Positions 9,010 to 17,462 of a DNA stretch of 64,000 nt are shown here, in pieces. How positions within the stretch are numbered: position 1 is the stretch's first letter; each line of letters opens with the position of its first letter. The stretch spans positions 10,391-74,390 of the forward strand of contig DANP01000010.1 of the NCBI GenBank assembly GCA_002499905.1, written 5' to 3'. Both the position numbers and the translations under genes were made by a program. Below the pieces are notes generated by a model. That model was given only the letters and a program-made list of their open reading frames with translations. It had not been told where the DNA came from and made no database searches. Source of the stretch: Methanolinea sp. UBA277 (GTDB lineage Archaea; Halobacteriota; Methanomicrobia; Methanomicrobiales; Methanospirillaceae).

Positions 9010-9729
9010 CTACAGATCCTCCAGGTACCGCTCCCGGTTATTGAGGAAATCCCGGTAGATCCGGAAATACTCCGTATCCTCATAGGCGACCTTCCCTACA
9101 GGGATGACGTCGAAGCTGAAGATCTCCGCGTCCGGATACGCGAGCAGGATCGGCGAATGGGTGGCGATGATGAACTGGACCTTCCCGGTGGCGGTGAACC
9201 TGTGGAACAATCGCAGGAGTTCGAGCTGCATCCGCGGGGAGAGAGCGTTCTCCGGCTCGTCCAGGAGGTAGAGACCGGGTATCCGGAACCGGTTCTCAAA
9301 GAAGGTCATGTGGGACTGCCCGTGGGACCGTTCCAGCAGGGAAGCGTTCCCGAAATAGGAAAGCGATTCAGGATCGGCAATTGCCCATTCGTCGAGGATC
9401 TCGGCAAAATGGCGGAAGATCTCGGAGGCGAAAAACGATCCCCGTACCTCCCCTCCGTCACCTTCGAGCGTGATGTACCGGTATAAGTCATCCTCGTAGG
9501 GATTGCTGTGGTACCTGCCTCTCTGGCACTCCTCCCAGATGTGGATGCCGCTCTTCCGGGCGATTGCCGAGAGCAGCGTGGATTTCCCGGTCCCGTTCTC
9601 ACCAATAAAGAAGGTGACCGGCCGGCTGAATCCGATGCAGCCGGTCTTCCGGAAGATCTCAAGGCTGAAGGGGTAGTGGTGCCGGGTAGGGAATGCGTCG
9701 TGTTTCAGGCAAAGGTTGGTAAGGTGCAT
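9010..9729 (-). CDS. RecF/ABC-like AAA ATPase
   Basis: 239-residue soluble ATPase. Walker A is GENGTGKST at residues 43-51, Walker B is LYLLDEPENALSP near 152-164, and the H-loop THSPILL is near 187. The tight arrangement, with the serine-rich segment ERSHGQSHMTF acting as signature, is that of small COG3910-type ATPases related to RecF, Rad50 and ABC domains. Such proteins occur alone or in toxin-antitoxin and defence loci. The gene is divergent from the ADP-ribosyltransferase-like gene at 9812, with only 82 bases between their starts. Confidence 0.85.
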   Translation of the reverse strand: MHLTNLCLKHDAFPTRHHYPFSLEIFRKTGCIGFSRPVTFFIGENGTGKSTLLSAIARKSGIHIWEECQRGRYHSNPYEDDLYRYITLEGDGGEVRGSFFASEIFRHFAEILDEWAIADPESLSYFGNASLLERSHGQSHMTFFENRFRIPGLYLLDEPENALSPRMQLELLRLFHRFTATGKVQFIIATHSPILLAYPDAEIFSFDVIPVGKVAYEDTEYFRIYRDFLNNRERYLEDL

Positions 9730-9811
9730 TGCTCAGTCTACCCTTTCGTACCGCACCCTTTTATCATTCCGGAAGATTTTTCATGAAATTTTTTGATAGG
9801 TTAAGGTCGCA

Positions 9812-10399
9812 ATGCCTGAACATGCCACCCGGTCCGTGCCAGAACTGGATCAGATGGAACAAGATGCCATCGATTTTTTCCTGACATACGAGGAAGATAT
9901 CCAGCTCATCCTCAGGAATCCCCGGCTCCTCATGGATAAGGAGGAGTGGGGGAATTTCGAGGCTCTCATCTCACACCTCGATCGTGCCCTCTCACAATCG
10001 GTCCTGTCCCGTGAGCTCCTCCTTTTCCGCGGGATGGGTCGTGACATTGCCGGCACGTTCCTCTTCATGCTCGATGTACCAGCGGGCGGCGGAGATGGGG
10101 ATGTCGTTACCGACCTGATCCCCCATCTCATCAAGGAACCAGGATACACGCTGTTTTCCACGGATCCGGGTGCTGTTCTCCGGGAGCTGCCTCGAGACGA
10201 GCGGGAGACGCAGGTGATCTTTGCCTACCTCAGCCGTCCCGGTGACTCCGCGGTTGCTATCGATGAAGAAGGCAGTGAAATGCTGTTCCCGCGAAAGGCG
10301 ACCTGGGTTACCACAGGATCTACGACTGCCCTGTGGGACAGGATACCGGTGATCATCATCAGTATCGAGATGACAGGGTGCGGAGAGGAGATCGCATGA
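9812..10399 (+). CDS. Divergent ADP-ribosyltransferase-fold protein
   Basis: 195 residues whose order of motifs matches binary-toxin/C3-type ADP-ribosyltransferases (ADPrib_exo_Tox). An N-terminal helix pair ending EEDIQLILRNP (about 27-37) corresponds to the usual IN-Y-LRG segment. LDRALSQSVLSRELLLFRG supplies the NAD-binding arginine R73; GYTLFSTD (111-118) matches the STS strand with S116 and T117; EEGSEMLFPRKATW supplies catalytic E156. The residue two before E156, usually glutamate or glutamine, is G154, and the third residue of STS is D118. It may therefore be an NAD glycohydrolase, use another target, or be inactive. No signal peptide is visible. Its stop overlaps the next ATG by four bases. 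Confidence 0.62.
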   Translation: MPEHATRSVPELDQMEQDAIDFFLTYEEDIQLILRNPRLLMDKEEWGNFEALISHLDRALSQSVLSRELLLFRGMGRDIAGTFLFMLDVPAGGGDGDVVTDLIPHLIKEPGYTLFSTDPGAVLRELPRDERETQVIFAYLSRPGDSAVAIDEEGSEMLFPRKATWVTTGSTTALWDRIPVIIISIEMTGCGEEIA

Positions 10400-10554
10400 C
10401 CATGGATGACCGGTTGTCCTGGAGAAAACCTGATATCGCCCTCCGGAGGGCTCCGTTTATCCTGTCCGACGAAATGAAACTACGGGCAGAGAGAACGCTT
10501 CGCCAGGCGGCAGACGCAATCAGGAAGGCGGGGGAAGGGAGCGGCCGGCTCTAG
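10396..10554 (+). CDS. Small protein translationally coupled to the ADP-ribosyltransferase-like gene
   Basis: 52 residues, starting MTMDDRLSWRKPDI and ending in a charged helix (MKLRAERTLRQAADAIRKAG). The start ATG shares the sequence ATGA with the stop of the upstream gene, a hallmark of coupled translation in this genome. Basic and helical; no known domain recognised. By position it could be an antitoxin, immunity protein or accessory subunit of the ADP-ribosyltransferase-like protein, which is inference only. Confidence 0.55.
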   Translation: MTMDDRLSWRKPDIALRRAPFILSDEMKLRAERTLRQAADAIRKAGEGSGRL

Positions 10555-10740
10555 GGAAAGCCGGAACCGGAATCGCGACGGCTATCGGAGTACATGCTGG
10601 TCCCGCCTCATCCTGACCCGGAGGCGAACCAGTCCGGGTTACCACTATTTCACCGGACCGGGCACGTTCTTTCCTTCAGGTGGGCATACATGCCCCGTGA
10701 TTCCCGGTTGGGGCGTGTCGTGTTGTCTTATTCGCAACAA

Positions 10741-10750
10741 ATCTTTTATC
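10741..10750 (+). promoter_or_regulatory. TATA box of the RND exporter gene
   Basis: ATCTTTTATC is centred about 34 bases before the ATG at 10779, the spacing expected for an archaeal promoter with a very short leader. Confidence 0.5.
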
Positions 10751-10778
10751 ACCCCGTCCCGCCAACCTGTCAGCACGA

Positions 10779-13037
10779 ATGTCCCTGAAAAATCCGTTTG
10801 ATCTCCTTGTCGGAGCGGTGACCACCCGGCCGCGGATGGTCATGGCGGTAATGGCCATGGTGTTTGCCGTTGCCCTCTTCGGCACCACGCTGGTCACCAT
10901 GCAGACCGGCTCGGATACCTACATGGACAAGGATACCGAACGGGGGATGCTTCTCGACAAATACAGCACCACCTTCCAGTCCGACGGCATCATGCTGATC
11001 ATCGAGAGCGATGATATTCTCAACCCCGATGTCCTGGCTTATACCGACCGGCTGCACCGGGACCTCGCGGATGAACGGTACGTGACAAGGGTGTCGGGCA
11101 TCGTGGACCTGGTGAAACAGGTGAATGGTGGCACGCTTCCCGGGTCGAAGGCCGAGATCTCGATGGCACTCGAGAAGATCCCCGCGGAGACCGTGGAGCG
11201 GTATGTCCCGTCCAGGCTGATGACCATCTCGGTGATCACCCTCGAGCCGGGACTCTCCCAGGAGTCACAGGCGGCAGCGGTCGACAATTTCGAATCGATC
11301 GTCGCCCTCTCAAGCCCGCCCCCGGGTGTCATGGTCATCGTTACCGGCAACCCGGCCTTCCAGCAGCAGATGAGCCAGGAGATGGGGAGCTCCATGGGCC
11401 AGCTCATCCTGATCGCCATGATCCTGATGGTGATCGCCGTCGGGCTGCTCTTCTCCCACGTGCGGTACAGGTTTCTCTCTATTGGCATCGTGGCCACCGG
11501 GCTGGTGCTCACCTTCGGTATCATGGGGCTGGTCGGGATGCAGATCAGCATGGTTGCCATCGCCGCCTTCCCGGTGCTGATCGGGATCGGGATCGATTAT
11601 GCCATCCAGTTCCACTCCCGGTTCGATGAAGAAGCGAGGTCTGCACCACTCGCCCAGGCGGCCAAGACCACCATCACCAGGGCCGGACCCGCAGTCCTCT
11701 ACGCAATGATCGCCACCTCCATGGGCTTCCTGGCCATGATGATCTCCCCGATACCCATGCTCCGGGACTTCGGGGTGCTCTGCATCATCGGGGTGGCCTC
11801 CTGCTACGTCGTGGCCCTCATCATGGTGCCCACGGTGGGAATTCTCCTCAAGTACCGGCCGAAGTATCCTGCCGGCGGTTCCGGGGACGGGAATGCCAAG
11901 ACCCACCATATAGAGAAGTACAATACCGCTCTCGGGAGCGTCGCAACCCGGGTGGCAAAGAGCGCGGTACCGGTCCTGATCCTCTGCGCCCTGATCGCCT
12001 TCATCGGGTTCCAGCTCGACCAGGAGATCATCATCAACACCAACGAGGACTCCTTCGTCCCCCAGGATATGCCGGCGGTCATCGACCTTAACAAGGTGAG
12101 CCGGACCATGGGTTCGACCTCCTCGCTCCCGATCTACGTCCGCGGTGACAACGTCCTCGATGCACAGACCATCGCCTGGATACACCAGTTCCAGCTCTAT
12201 GAAGTCGCCCGCAACGACAAGATCACCGGATCCACGAGCATCGCGGATATCCTGATGCGATACAACGGGGGACATCTTCCGGCAGACAATGATAAACTGA
12301 AGTCGGCGCTGGCACGGGTTCCCGAAGATGAGCAGAACCGTTATCTCAGCGGAAACAGTGAGGCCATCATTGAGTTCTCCACCATCGACATGGAGAACGA
12401 GGTGGCCATGTCGATGATCGCGGATGTGCGGCGTGACCTGGAATGGAACCCCCCGCCACCGGGTGTGACGGCGACCGTTACCGGGATGGGTGAAATGTTC
12501 ACCAACCTGATCGAGGAGATCTCCCGGAGCAAGATCACCATGACCCTGCTCGCCTTCGGCCTGATCTTCGGGTTCCTGTTCCTTATTTTCCGGAAGGTCG
12601 GCCGGGCGGCAACCCCGGTCATCCCCATCATGATGATCGTCGGCTGGAACGGAATGATCATGTGGCTGCTCGGCATCGACTACACCCCGATGACCGCGGT
12701 CCTCGGCTCGATGTCCATCGGTGTGGCATCTGAGTACACCATCCTGATCATGGAGCGGGTGTACGAGGAGCGGGAGGGGGGCCTGGCCCTGCTGCCGGCC
12801 ATCACCCAGGGAGTCGGCCAGATAGGGACTGCCATTACCGTCTCGGGGCTGACCACGGTCTTCGGGTTCGCAGCCCTCATCACCTCGAGCTTCAACATGA
12901 TCAGCAACTTCGGTCTCGTCACCGTCATCACCGTCGGGTTCTCCCTGATCGGGGCCATCGTGGTCATGCCCGCCATCCTGGTGCTCATCGGCCGGCTGGA
13001 GGAGCGGAAGAATCCACCTCCCCTGGTTCAGGGGTGA
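10779..13037 (+). CDS. RND-superfamily (MMPL/HAE3-type) transporter
   Basis: 752-residue membrane protein with the two-fold repeat of RND permeases. One transmembrane helix near residue 20, an extracytoplasmic domain (about 45-200), five helices (about 205-365), a second single helix near 400, a second outer domain and five further helices to the C-terminus. The acid pair in the helix-4 motif GIGIDYAIQFHSR and its repeat counterpart SIGVASEYTILIMER mark the proton relay region. Archaeal members of this group are thought to move lipids, hopanoid-like molecules or hydrophobic drugs. The gene has its own TATA box and is followed 28 bases later by pyrC. Confidence 0.9.
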   Translation: MSLKNPFDLLVGAVTTRPRMVMAVMAMVFAVALFGTTLVTMQTGSDTYMDKDTERGMLLDKYSTTFQSDGIMLIIESDDILNPDVLAYTDRLHRDLADERYVTRVSGIVDLVKQVNGGTLPGSKAEISMALEKIPAETVERYVPSRLMTISVITLEPGLSQESQAAAVDNFESIVALSSPPPGVMVIVTGNPAFQQQMSQEMGSSMGQLILIAMILMVIAVGLLFSHVRYRFLSIGIVATGLVLTFGIMGLVGMQISMVAIAAFPVLIGIGIDYAIQFHSRFDEEARSAPLAQAAKTTITRAGPAVLYAMIATSMGFLAMMISPIPMLRDFGVLCIIGVASCYVVALIMVPTVGILLKYRPKYPAGGSGDGNAKTHHIEKYNTALGSVATRVAKSAVPVLILCALIAFIGFQLDQEIIINTNEDSFVPQDMPAVIDLNKVSRTMGSTSSLPIYVRGDNVLDAQTIAWIHQFQLYEVARNDKITGSTSIADILMRYNGGHLPADNDKLKSALARVPEDEQNRYLSGNSEAIIEFSTIDMENEVAMSMIADVRRDLEWNPPPPGVTATVTGMGEMFTNLIEEISRSKITMTLLAFGLIFGFLFLIFRKVGRAATPVIPIMMIVGWNGMIMWLLGIDYTPMTAVLGSMSIGVASEYTILIMERVYEEREGGLALLPAITQGVGQIGTAITVSGLTTVFGFAALITSSFNMISNFGLVTVITVGFSLIGAIVVMPAILVLIGRLEERKNPPPLVQG

Positions 13038-13065
13038 GCGGACACCTTTTTCCCTGCCGCGGCAC

Positions 13066-14340
13066 ATGATCTCTTCCATGAGCAGCAGCAGGTGCGACCT
13101 TGTTCTCACAGACGTGACCCTCCCCGACGGCCGCGTGGCGGATATTTCCATCAGGGACGGCCTGGTCTGCCATACGGGGGCACCGCTGCCGGCAGAACAG
13201 ATCATCTCCTGCCGGGGAATGACCGTGCTCCCCGGAGCTGTCGATATGCACGTTCACCTGCGTGGCGGTCTCCAGCGGGAGAAGGAGGACTGGGAGAGCG
13301 GGAGCATGAGTGCCATTGCCGGGGGGGTGACGGTGGTGGTCGACCAGCCAAATACCATCCCGCCCCTCGTCACCCCCGAGGCTTTCCGGAACCGGGTGGC
13401 AGAAGCAGGCCGGAACTCTCTCTGCAGTTTTGCCATCAACGCCGGTGTGACTTCCGGCACCGACCTCTCTACACTCTGGCGGGAGGGGGCCATGGCGTTC
13501 GGCGAGATCTTCGCTGCCCCCTCGAGCTACGGTGAAACCCTCTCCCCTGAGGAACTCTCTGCCGCCCTCTCCGGGATCGGGAGGCTTGGGGGTCTTGCCA
13601 CCATCCATGCCGAGGAGGCAGGCCCCGCACGACCGGAAGACCTCGCTGATCACGACCGGAACCGGCCCCCCGGGGGGGAGACAGAGACCGTCCGGGCCAT
13701 CGTCCAATCGCACGGGAAGATTACCCGACTCCATTTCTGTCACCTGAGCGTTGCCGGCTCGGTCGCCGCTGCGGGAACCGCATCGGTTGAGGTCACCCCC
13801 CACCATCTCTTCCTCTCCATCGAGCAGAGCATCGGCAACGACACCCTCCGAAAGGTTAATCCCCCGATCCGGAGCGAGAGGGAACGCGAACAGCTCTGGG
13901 GGGTGTGGGACCGGATCGATGTGATAGCCTCAGACCATGCACCGCATACCCTGCGGGAGAAGGATGTTCCCTTCGATGACGCGCCTTCAGGGATTCCCGG
14001 GGTGGAGACCATGCTCCCCCTCCTCGTGGCCAGGATGAAGGAGGGTCGGGTCTCACGTGCATCAGTCATGGAGAAGACCTCCTGGAGACCTGCCGATATC
14101 CTGGGCATCCCCCGGGCCGGTTTTCTACCTGGAGCGCGGGCCGATTTCGCCCTCTACAGAGAGGAGGTCACTGCCGTCTCCGTTGATGATCTCCATAGCC
14201 GGGCCGGGTGGACACCCTACGAGGGGTTCCCTGCGGTCTTTCCCGAACAGGTTATCCTGGGCGGGGCTCCAGCCTACCGGGACGGGGAATTTCACGAGAC
14301 CGCTCCCCGCTGGTTCCCGGGAAGGGGTTATTATCCCTGA
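13066..14340 (+). CDS. pyrC: Dihydroorotase
   Basis: Cyclises N-carbamoyl-aspartate to dihydroorotate in pyrimidine synthesis. 424 residues of the amidohydrolase superfamily, type I. Metal ligands H62 and H64 are in MHVHLRG, further histidines in TIHAEEA and HFCHLS, and the catalytic aspartate in ASDHAPH near residue 294. Two in-frame ATGs compete: 13066 and 13078; the second gives the N-terminus MSSSRCDLVL, closer to relatives. pyrE lies 6 kb downstream in another operon. Confidence 0.93.
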   Translation: MISSMSSSRCDLVLTDVTLPDGRVADISIRDGLVCHTGAPLPAEQIISCRGMTVLPGAVDMHVHLRGGLQREKEDWESGSMSAIAGGVTVVVDQPNTIPPLVTPEAFRNRVAEAGRNSLCSFAINAGVTSGTDLSTLWREGAMAFGEIFAAPSSYGETLSPEELSAALSGIGRLGGLATIHAEEAGPARPEDLADHDRNRPPGGETETVRAIVQSHGKITRLHFCHLSVAGSVAAAGTASVEVTPHHLFLSIEQSIGNDTLRKVNPPIRSEREREQLWGVWDRIDVIASDHAPHTLREKDVPFDDAPSGIPGVETMLPLLVARMKEGRVSRASVMEKTSWRPADILGIPRAGFLPGARADFALYREEVTAVSVDDLHSRAGWTPYEGFPAVFPEQVILGGAPAYRDGEFHETAPRWFPGRGYYP

Positions 14341-14540
14341 CAACCAATATATATGCGTGCCGACACAGCGCAGCCTTAGGTCCCCGGGTGATCATCTGGC
14401 GAAGACCTGGAAATGAGCTACGGGACAACCCGGTTGTGCGACAGGCACCGCCCGGCTAGGGTAAAAACAGGAGAGGGACGGTATCAGCCACCGATGACCC
14501 GTGGTTGTTAAAGCCGGGCGACAGATTATGTACTTTTAGC

Positions 14541-14864
14541 ATGACTGATATTTCACCAGCGGTCTCATGGAATGAGGATGGAGCGGTTCTCACCATCGAG
14601 GTCTCTGCCGGGGCAAAGCGGGCTGCTTTTCCTTCAGGTTACAACGAGTGGAGAAAGGCGGTCGGATGTTCTGTACGGGCTCCGGCGCAGGAAGGGAAGG
14701 CGAACCGGGAAGTCATCGCCATCATCGCTGAAAAGCTGGGGACTCCCCAACGGAAGGTCCGCATTCTTGCCGGTGAGACGTCTTCGCTGAAGAGAGTCCT
14801 GGTCGAGGGATCGGATCCGGGGGTGCTGGTCAGCCAGCTGACCCTTGCGCTGGACCGGGAATGA
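14541..14864 (+). CDS. DUF167 (YggU-type) protein
   Basis: 107-residue small protein of the DUF167 family, function unknown but widespread. Features are the family pattern VSAGAKRAAF, then APAQEGKANREVIAIIAEKLG and a final strand VRILAGETSSLKRVLVEG. ATG 14541 is chosen over an upstream in-frame TTG at 14505, because a TATA-like stretch lies within that extension and relatives begin near the ISPAVSW segment. It is followed by 130 AT-rich bases and then dnaG. Confidence 0.85.
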   Translation: MTDISPAVSWNEDGAVLTIEVSAGAKRAAFPSGYNEWRKAVGCSVRAPAQEGKANREVIAIIAEKLGTPQRKVRILAGETSSLKRVLVEGSDPGVLVSQLTLALDRE

Positions 14865-14982
14865 AATTATCTTGTTTATAAAATAATTTTAGAAATATTC
14901 ATCATAATCATATAGTTTATCTCCTCTGAAAGTAAATAATTGTGTACCTATGATCAGGCATTCTGGTTATTGCATGATGCAT

Positions 14983-14989
14983 GGGGGTG
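14983..14989 (+). promoter_or_regulatory. Ribosome-binding site that fixes the dnaG start
   Basis: GGGGGTG lies seven bases before TTG 14997. It supports this rare start codon over the in-frame ATG-like upstream alternatives and gives the N-terminus expected for archaeal DnaG ([12 protein letters not shown]). Confidence 0.65.
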
Positions 14990-14996
14990 CGTTTCA

Positions 14997-16208
14997 TTGT
15001 ACTCATCAGATACTACCAAGTACCTCATTCACCTTTACCTTGAAGCGGAGGGGGTGGTCGAGAAGCCCGACGTAGTTGGAGCCATTTTTGGCCAGACCGA
15101 AGGGTTGCTCGGCGAAGACCTCGATCTCCGTGATCTTCAGCGGACCGGACGTGTGGGAAGAATCGACGTCCAGGTGTCCAGTAAAAAAGGCGAAACCAGG
15201 GGGGATATCTACATAGCCTCCTCGCTCGACCGGGCCGAGACGGCCATACTCGCAGCCTCCCTTGAGACCATCGACCGTGTCGGTCCCTGCGTGGCACGGG
15301 TCAGGGTGGTCTCCATCGAGGACATCCGGGTGAGCAGGCGGAAGAAGATCGTTGACCGGGCAAAGGAGCTCCTGATCGGGTCATTCGAGGAGGGAACCAT
15401 CGACAGCACCGATCTGATCGACAGTGTCCGGGAGAGTATGCGGATCGAGAAGATCAGCACTATCGGCGAGGAGAAAATTCCGGCCGGGCCGAACGTCCCC
15501 GATTCCGATGCCATCATCGTAGTCGAAGGGCGGGCAGACGTGATCAACCTGCTGAGGTACGGCATCAAGACGGCGGTCGCAGTCGAGGGGACCAACATTC
15601 CCCAGGGCATCATCGATCTCTGTGAGAAGAAGACCGCAACGGCCTTCTTCGACGGGGACCGGGGCGGCGACCTGATCCTCCAGGAGCTCCTCCAGGTCGC
15701 TGAGATCGATTACGTCGCCTACTCCCCGCGCGGGAAGAGCGTGGAGGACATGTCCCGTAAGGAGATCATCAAAGCCCTGCGGAACAAGGTCCCCGTCGAA
15801 TACGTCAGGGAACAGGAAGCCGGAGAGGAAGAAACAGGCGCTCCCGAATTGCCGGCCGAAGCAGCGCCCGCAAAGCGCCCGGGGAAGGTCCCAACCCCGA
15901 AACGGAGATCTGACCGGGGAGATCAGCGGTCACAGACCCTCGGTGAGCAGATCGATGCCGTCCGGGGCAGGCGCATCGCCCGGTTCCTATCAGCCGACCT
16001 GTCCGTCATCCGGGAGGCAAAACCTGACGAGGTCGAGAAAGCGGCAGAAGATCTGAATGGCGATGTCGCCGGGCTGGTCACCGACGGAGAGGTGAACCAG
16101 CGGGTGCTCGATCTCATGGTCAGCAAAGGACTGGAATATGTGGCCGCCCGGGATTTTAAAGGGATTATCAAGCGTCCTTTGACAATCAGGCTTCTTAAAA
16201 TCGCCTGA
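14997..16208 (+). CDS. dnaG: Archaeal DnaG-type primase
   Basis: 403-residue TOPRIM protein. In archaea DnaG associates with the RNA exosome, adding poly(A)-binding and RNA-degradation roles, and can prime DNA in vitro. The N-terminal block [20 protein letters not shown] is the archaeal signature. The TOPRIM acids lie in [15 protein letters not shown] and [10 protein letters not shown] charged linker ([18 protein letters not shown] onward) leads to a helical C-terminal domain. The start is TTG 14997 with a strong GGGGGTG Shine-Dalgarno; starting further upstream would add a non-homologous extension. A UPF0058 gene follows after 63 bases. Confidence 0.93.
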   Translation: MYSSDTTKYLIHLYLEAEGVVEKPDVVGAIFGQTEGLLGEDLDLRDLQRTGRVGRIDVQVSSKKGETRGDIYIASSLDRAETAILAASLETIDRVGPCVARVRVVSIEDIRVSRRKKIVDRAKELLIGSFEEGTIDSTDLIDSVRESMRIEKISTIGEEKIPAGPNVPDSDAIIVVEGRADVINLLRYGIKTAVAVEGTNIPQGIIDLCEKKTATAFFDGDRGGDLILQELLQVAEIDYVAYSPRGKSVEDMSRKEIIKALRNKVPVEYVREQEAGEEETGAPELPAEAAPAKRPGKVPTPKRRSDRGDQRSQTLGEQIDAVRGRRIARFLSADLSVIREAKPDEVEKAAEDLNGDVAGLVTDGEVNQRVLDLMVSKGLEYVAARDFKGIIKRPLTIRLLKIA

Positions 16209-16271
16209 TTTTTCCAAAGATACCTATTTATTTTCCCGATGCATTATGATTATCTTGGAGTGACACCCCCC

Positions 16272-16556
16272 ATGCACAAAGAGGAACTGATATCACTGCA
16301 CCAGATGCTGTATGAGATCAAGGACTTTTTTGAAGGTTACAACCCCGATCTGAAATTCTCTGATTATCACTCCCTGAAGATCAACCCTGCGCAACAGCAC
16401 AAGAGTAAGATGGAGCACAAGTATGCTATCTTTGTGCTCGGCAACGAAATCGCCAATGTCATGAAAGATGTGGAATTCTCTGCTTCCGGACGGATATCAG
16501 CCCGTATGCGGGAACTTGCGGCAAAGACCCTGAAAGAAATGGAATATATTCAGTAA
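16272..16556 (+). CDS. UPF0058 family protein
   Basis: 94-residue soluble protein typical of euryarchaea, mostly helical, function unknown. It begins MHKEELISLHQMLYEIKDFF and contains QQHKSKMEHKYAIFVLGNEIA, both family hallmarks. ATG 16272 is chosen because GGAGTGA (16257-16263) precedes it by eight bases; the upstream ATG 16239 lacks such a site. It converges with the minus-strand ATP-grasp gene only 13 bases later. Confidence 0.87.
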   Translation: MHKEELISLHQMLYEIKDFFEGYNPDLKFSDYHSLKINPAQQHKSKMEHKYAIFVLGNEIANVMKDVEFSASGRISARMRELAAKTLKEMEYIQ

Positions 16557-16569
16557 CTATTCTTTCCAC

Positions 16570-17364
16570 TTATTTCCTGAGTGAGCGCTCTTTTTCGAGG
16601 AGATATCCGGCGAGGAGCCGGGGTATCGGAGCTGCCATGCAGTGCCAGTTTGGTGTCCCGTTGACCTCGAGAACGCAGTAGCTGTCCCCGTAGGAAAGCA
16701 GATCGACACCGCCGTAGTCCACGCCCACCGCCCGGGCAGCTGCACCGGCGATCTCCTGCATCTCAGGGCTGATCTCACACGGCATCCCGGTTCCTCCCTG
16801 GTGGATGTTGTGGGCGAGGGTATCCGAGACCCGCATGATGGCTCCCACCGCCTCGCCGTTGATCACGAAGACACGGAAATCACGGTCATTCGGGACATAC
16901 TCCTGGAGGTAGTAGGGCGGGTTACCGAGACGATCCGGAGAATCGATCAGAAAAATACCGTTTCCGTCGTAACCGTATACCGGTTTTATCACCGCTCTTC
17001 CCTGCTCGTCGAGAAACTTTTCCGCGGTGTCCCGGGATGCCGAAAAAAGGGTCCGTGGGGTCGCGATCCCGTGCCGGACAAGGAGGGCGCTGGTCATCAC
17101 CTTGCTTGCACAGGTGAAGATGGAAAGCGGGCTGTTTACCACCGTGTTGCCGATGGAGAGAGCCTGGAGCACCTCGAACTGGTGCTCGTCCTGTTTCAGG
17201 CCGCAGGCCCAGATGAGCTCGTTGTCGAGATCATTCTCAAAGGGGTCGATGCCATCGAGGTCGAGAGACCGGCAGGCCCCTCCCAGGGCCCGGATCTCCC
17301 GCTCCACCATGGCAGTCGAGTTGTCATCGGGAGTGTCGGTCGGTTTGGGGACAATGTGGATCAT
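16570..17364 (-). CDS. RimK-type ATP-grasp ligase, MptN-like
   Basis: 264-residue ATP-grasp enzyme that joins an amino acid to a carboxylate using ATP. Evidence is GRAVIKPVYGYDGNGIFLI (ATP-binding lysine and glycine loop), YYLQEYVPNDRDFRVFVINGEAVGAI, and the Mg ligands in GVDLLSYGDSYCVLEVNGTPNW. The closest known roles are tetrahydromethanopterin:glutamate ligase (MptN), which makes tetrahydrosarcinapterin, or the F420 glutamyl ligase CofF. The nearby tetraether synthase gene recalls the MJ0619-MJ0620 neighbourhood in Methanocaldococcus, which favours MptN; here an alanine dehydrogenase gene lies between them. Substrate is not certain. Confidence 0.75.
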   Translation of the reverse strand: MIHIVPKPTDTPDDNSTAMVEREIRALGGACRSLDLDGIDPFENDLDNELIWACGLKQDEHQFEVLQALSIGNTVVNSPLSIFTCASKVMTSALLVRHGIATPRTLFSASRDTAEKFLDEQGRAVIKPVYGYDGNGIFLIDSPDRLGNPPYYLQEYVPNDRDFRVFVINGEAVGAIMRVSDTLAHNIHQGGTGMPCEISPEMQEIAGAAARAVGVDYGGVDLLSYGDSYCVLEVNGTPNWHCMAAPIPRLLAGYLLEKERSLRK

Positions 17365-17462
17365 ACAAACAGCCTGGTACCAGTAGGTTTTCCCGGATAC
17401 CAGATAATTCCCGCGGAACGGGCGGGGACACCTTCTTTTGACATGAGGAAAAAGTCTCTTCC

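Noticed and set aside
11310..13205. 631-codon minus-strand frame opposite the RND gene
   Set aside because: It is an antisense shadow rich in D, H, G and E, typical of the complement of a GC-rich membrane protein gene.
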